Of a stretch of DNA of 44,562 nt, positions 44,467 to 44,562 are shown one piece after another. How positions within the stretch are numbered: the stretch's first letter is position 1; the number at the start of each line of letters is the position of its first letter. The DNA comes from Verrucomicrobiota bacterium (GTDB taxonomy: Bacteria > Verrucomicrobiota > Verrucomicrobiia > Methylacidiphilales > JBCCWR01): the NCBI GenBank assembly GCA_039192515.1, contig JBCCXA010000028.1, forward strand, positions 1-44,562, given 5' to 3'. A model generated the notes under the pieces. The model worked only from the letters and a program-made list of their open reading frames with translations, was not told the origin of the DNA and did not search any database. A program made the position numbers and the translations under genes.

Positions 44467-44562
44467 AGAGCTGATACTATCAACTTTCGATTAAAATAAA
44501 GAATGTTTATATATTTAGGTAATAAAATAATGTTAGTTAATTTAAGAGATTATATTGTGCAG

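Noticed and set aside
1..44562. CRISPR arrays, prophage or complete insertion sequences
   Set aside because: No regularly spaced direct repeats, phage structural genes, integrase or transposase were seen.

Overview
The window looks like a chromosomal segment of a flagellated, Gram-negative, AT-rich member of the Verrucomicrobiota. This placement is inferred. It rests on an outer-membrane TonB-dependent receptor, LamG/putative-Ig secreted proteins, the C-terminal DGDGLSNLVEYALGG-type segment common in secreted proteins of the Verrucomicrobiota/Planctomycetota group, and weak Shine-Dalgarno use. Nothing indicates a phage, plasmid or intact insertion sequence.

Left part (1-13.4 kb). A cut-off STAS protein and a TonB-dependent receptor lie on the minus strand. 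Divergent from them is a plus-strand run of an acyl-adenylating ligase, an acyl/thioester reductase-like SDR and, after 122 bp, a four-gene block whose reading frames overlap by 4, 8 and 4 bases. The block holds a ketosynthase-fold protein that keeps its Cys but has lost both catalytic His, an intact 7TM-type sensor histidine kinase, a kinase-like protein without phospho-accepting His or ATP-binding motifs, and an NtrC-type regulator without GAFTGA and with an altered Walker B. This block is the strongest candidate for an undescribed system: a degenerate ketosynthase tied to a partly dead two-component relay.

Middle (13.4-22.5 kb). A secreted GH26 beta-mannanase-like protein with two LamG-like domains is split by a one-base frame change at homopolymer runs. 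A 1-kb gene-poor gap follows, carrying one copy of a dispersed repeat. Next come a C-terminal processing protease, tsaD, a soluble chemoreceptor with reversed domain order, and an exported Cys-His-Asp protein. Just after the last is a GC-rich set of stem-loops with a possible pseudoknot.

Chemotaxis and flagellar part (22.7-31.4 kb). This holds a response regulator, cheW, a CheY-like regulator, cheR and cheB, then fliD (preceded by a hairpin that abuts its ATG), an unknown gene, fliS, a CgeB-like glycosyltransferase and a further unknown gene. cheA and flagellin genes are not in the window.

Right part (31.4-44.6 kb). Mostly housekeeping: ftsH, nadB, a YkgJ-type Cys-cluster protein, tRNA-Asp(GUC), cysE, a polyprenyl synthase with a divergent second Asp motif, a LamG membrane protein, an A-type Fe-S carrier overlapping an Mpv17/PMP22-like membrane protein, a cNMP-binding/DUF4388 protein, and an SDR/DUF2867 protein. 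A second copy of the dispersed repeat lies just before the polyprenyl synthase gene.
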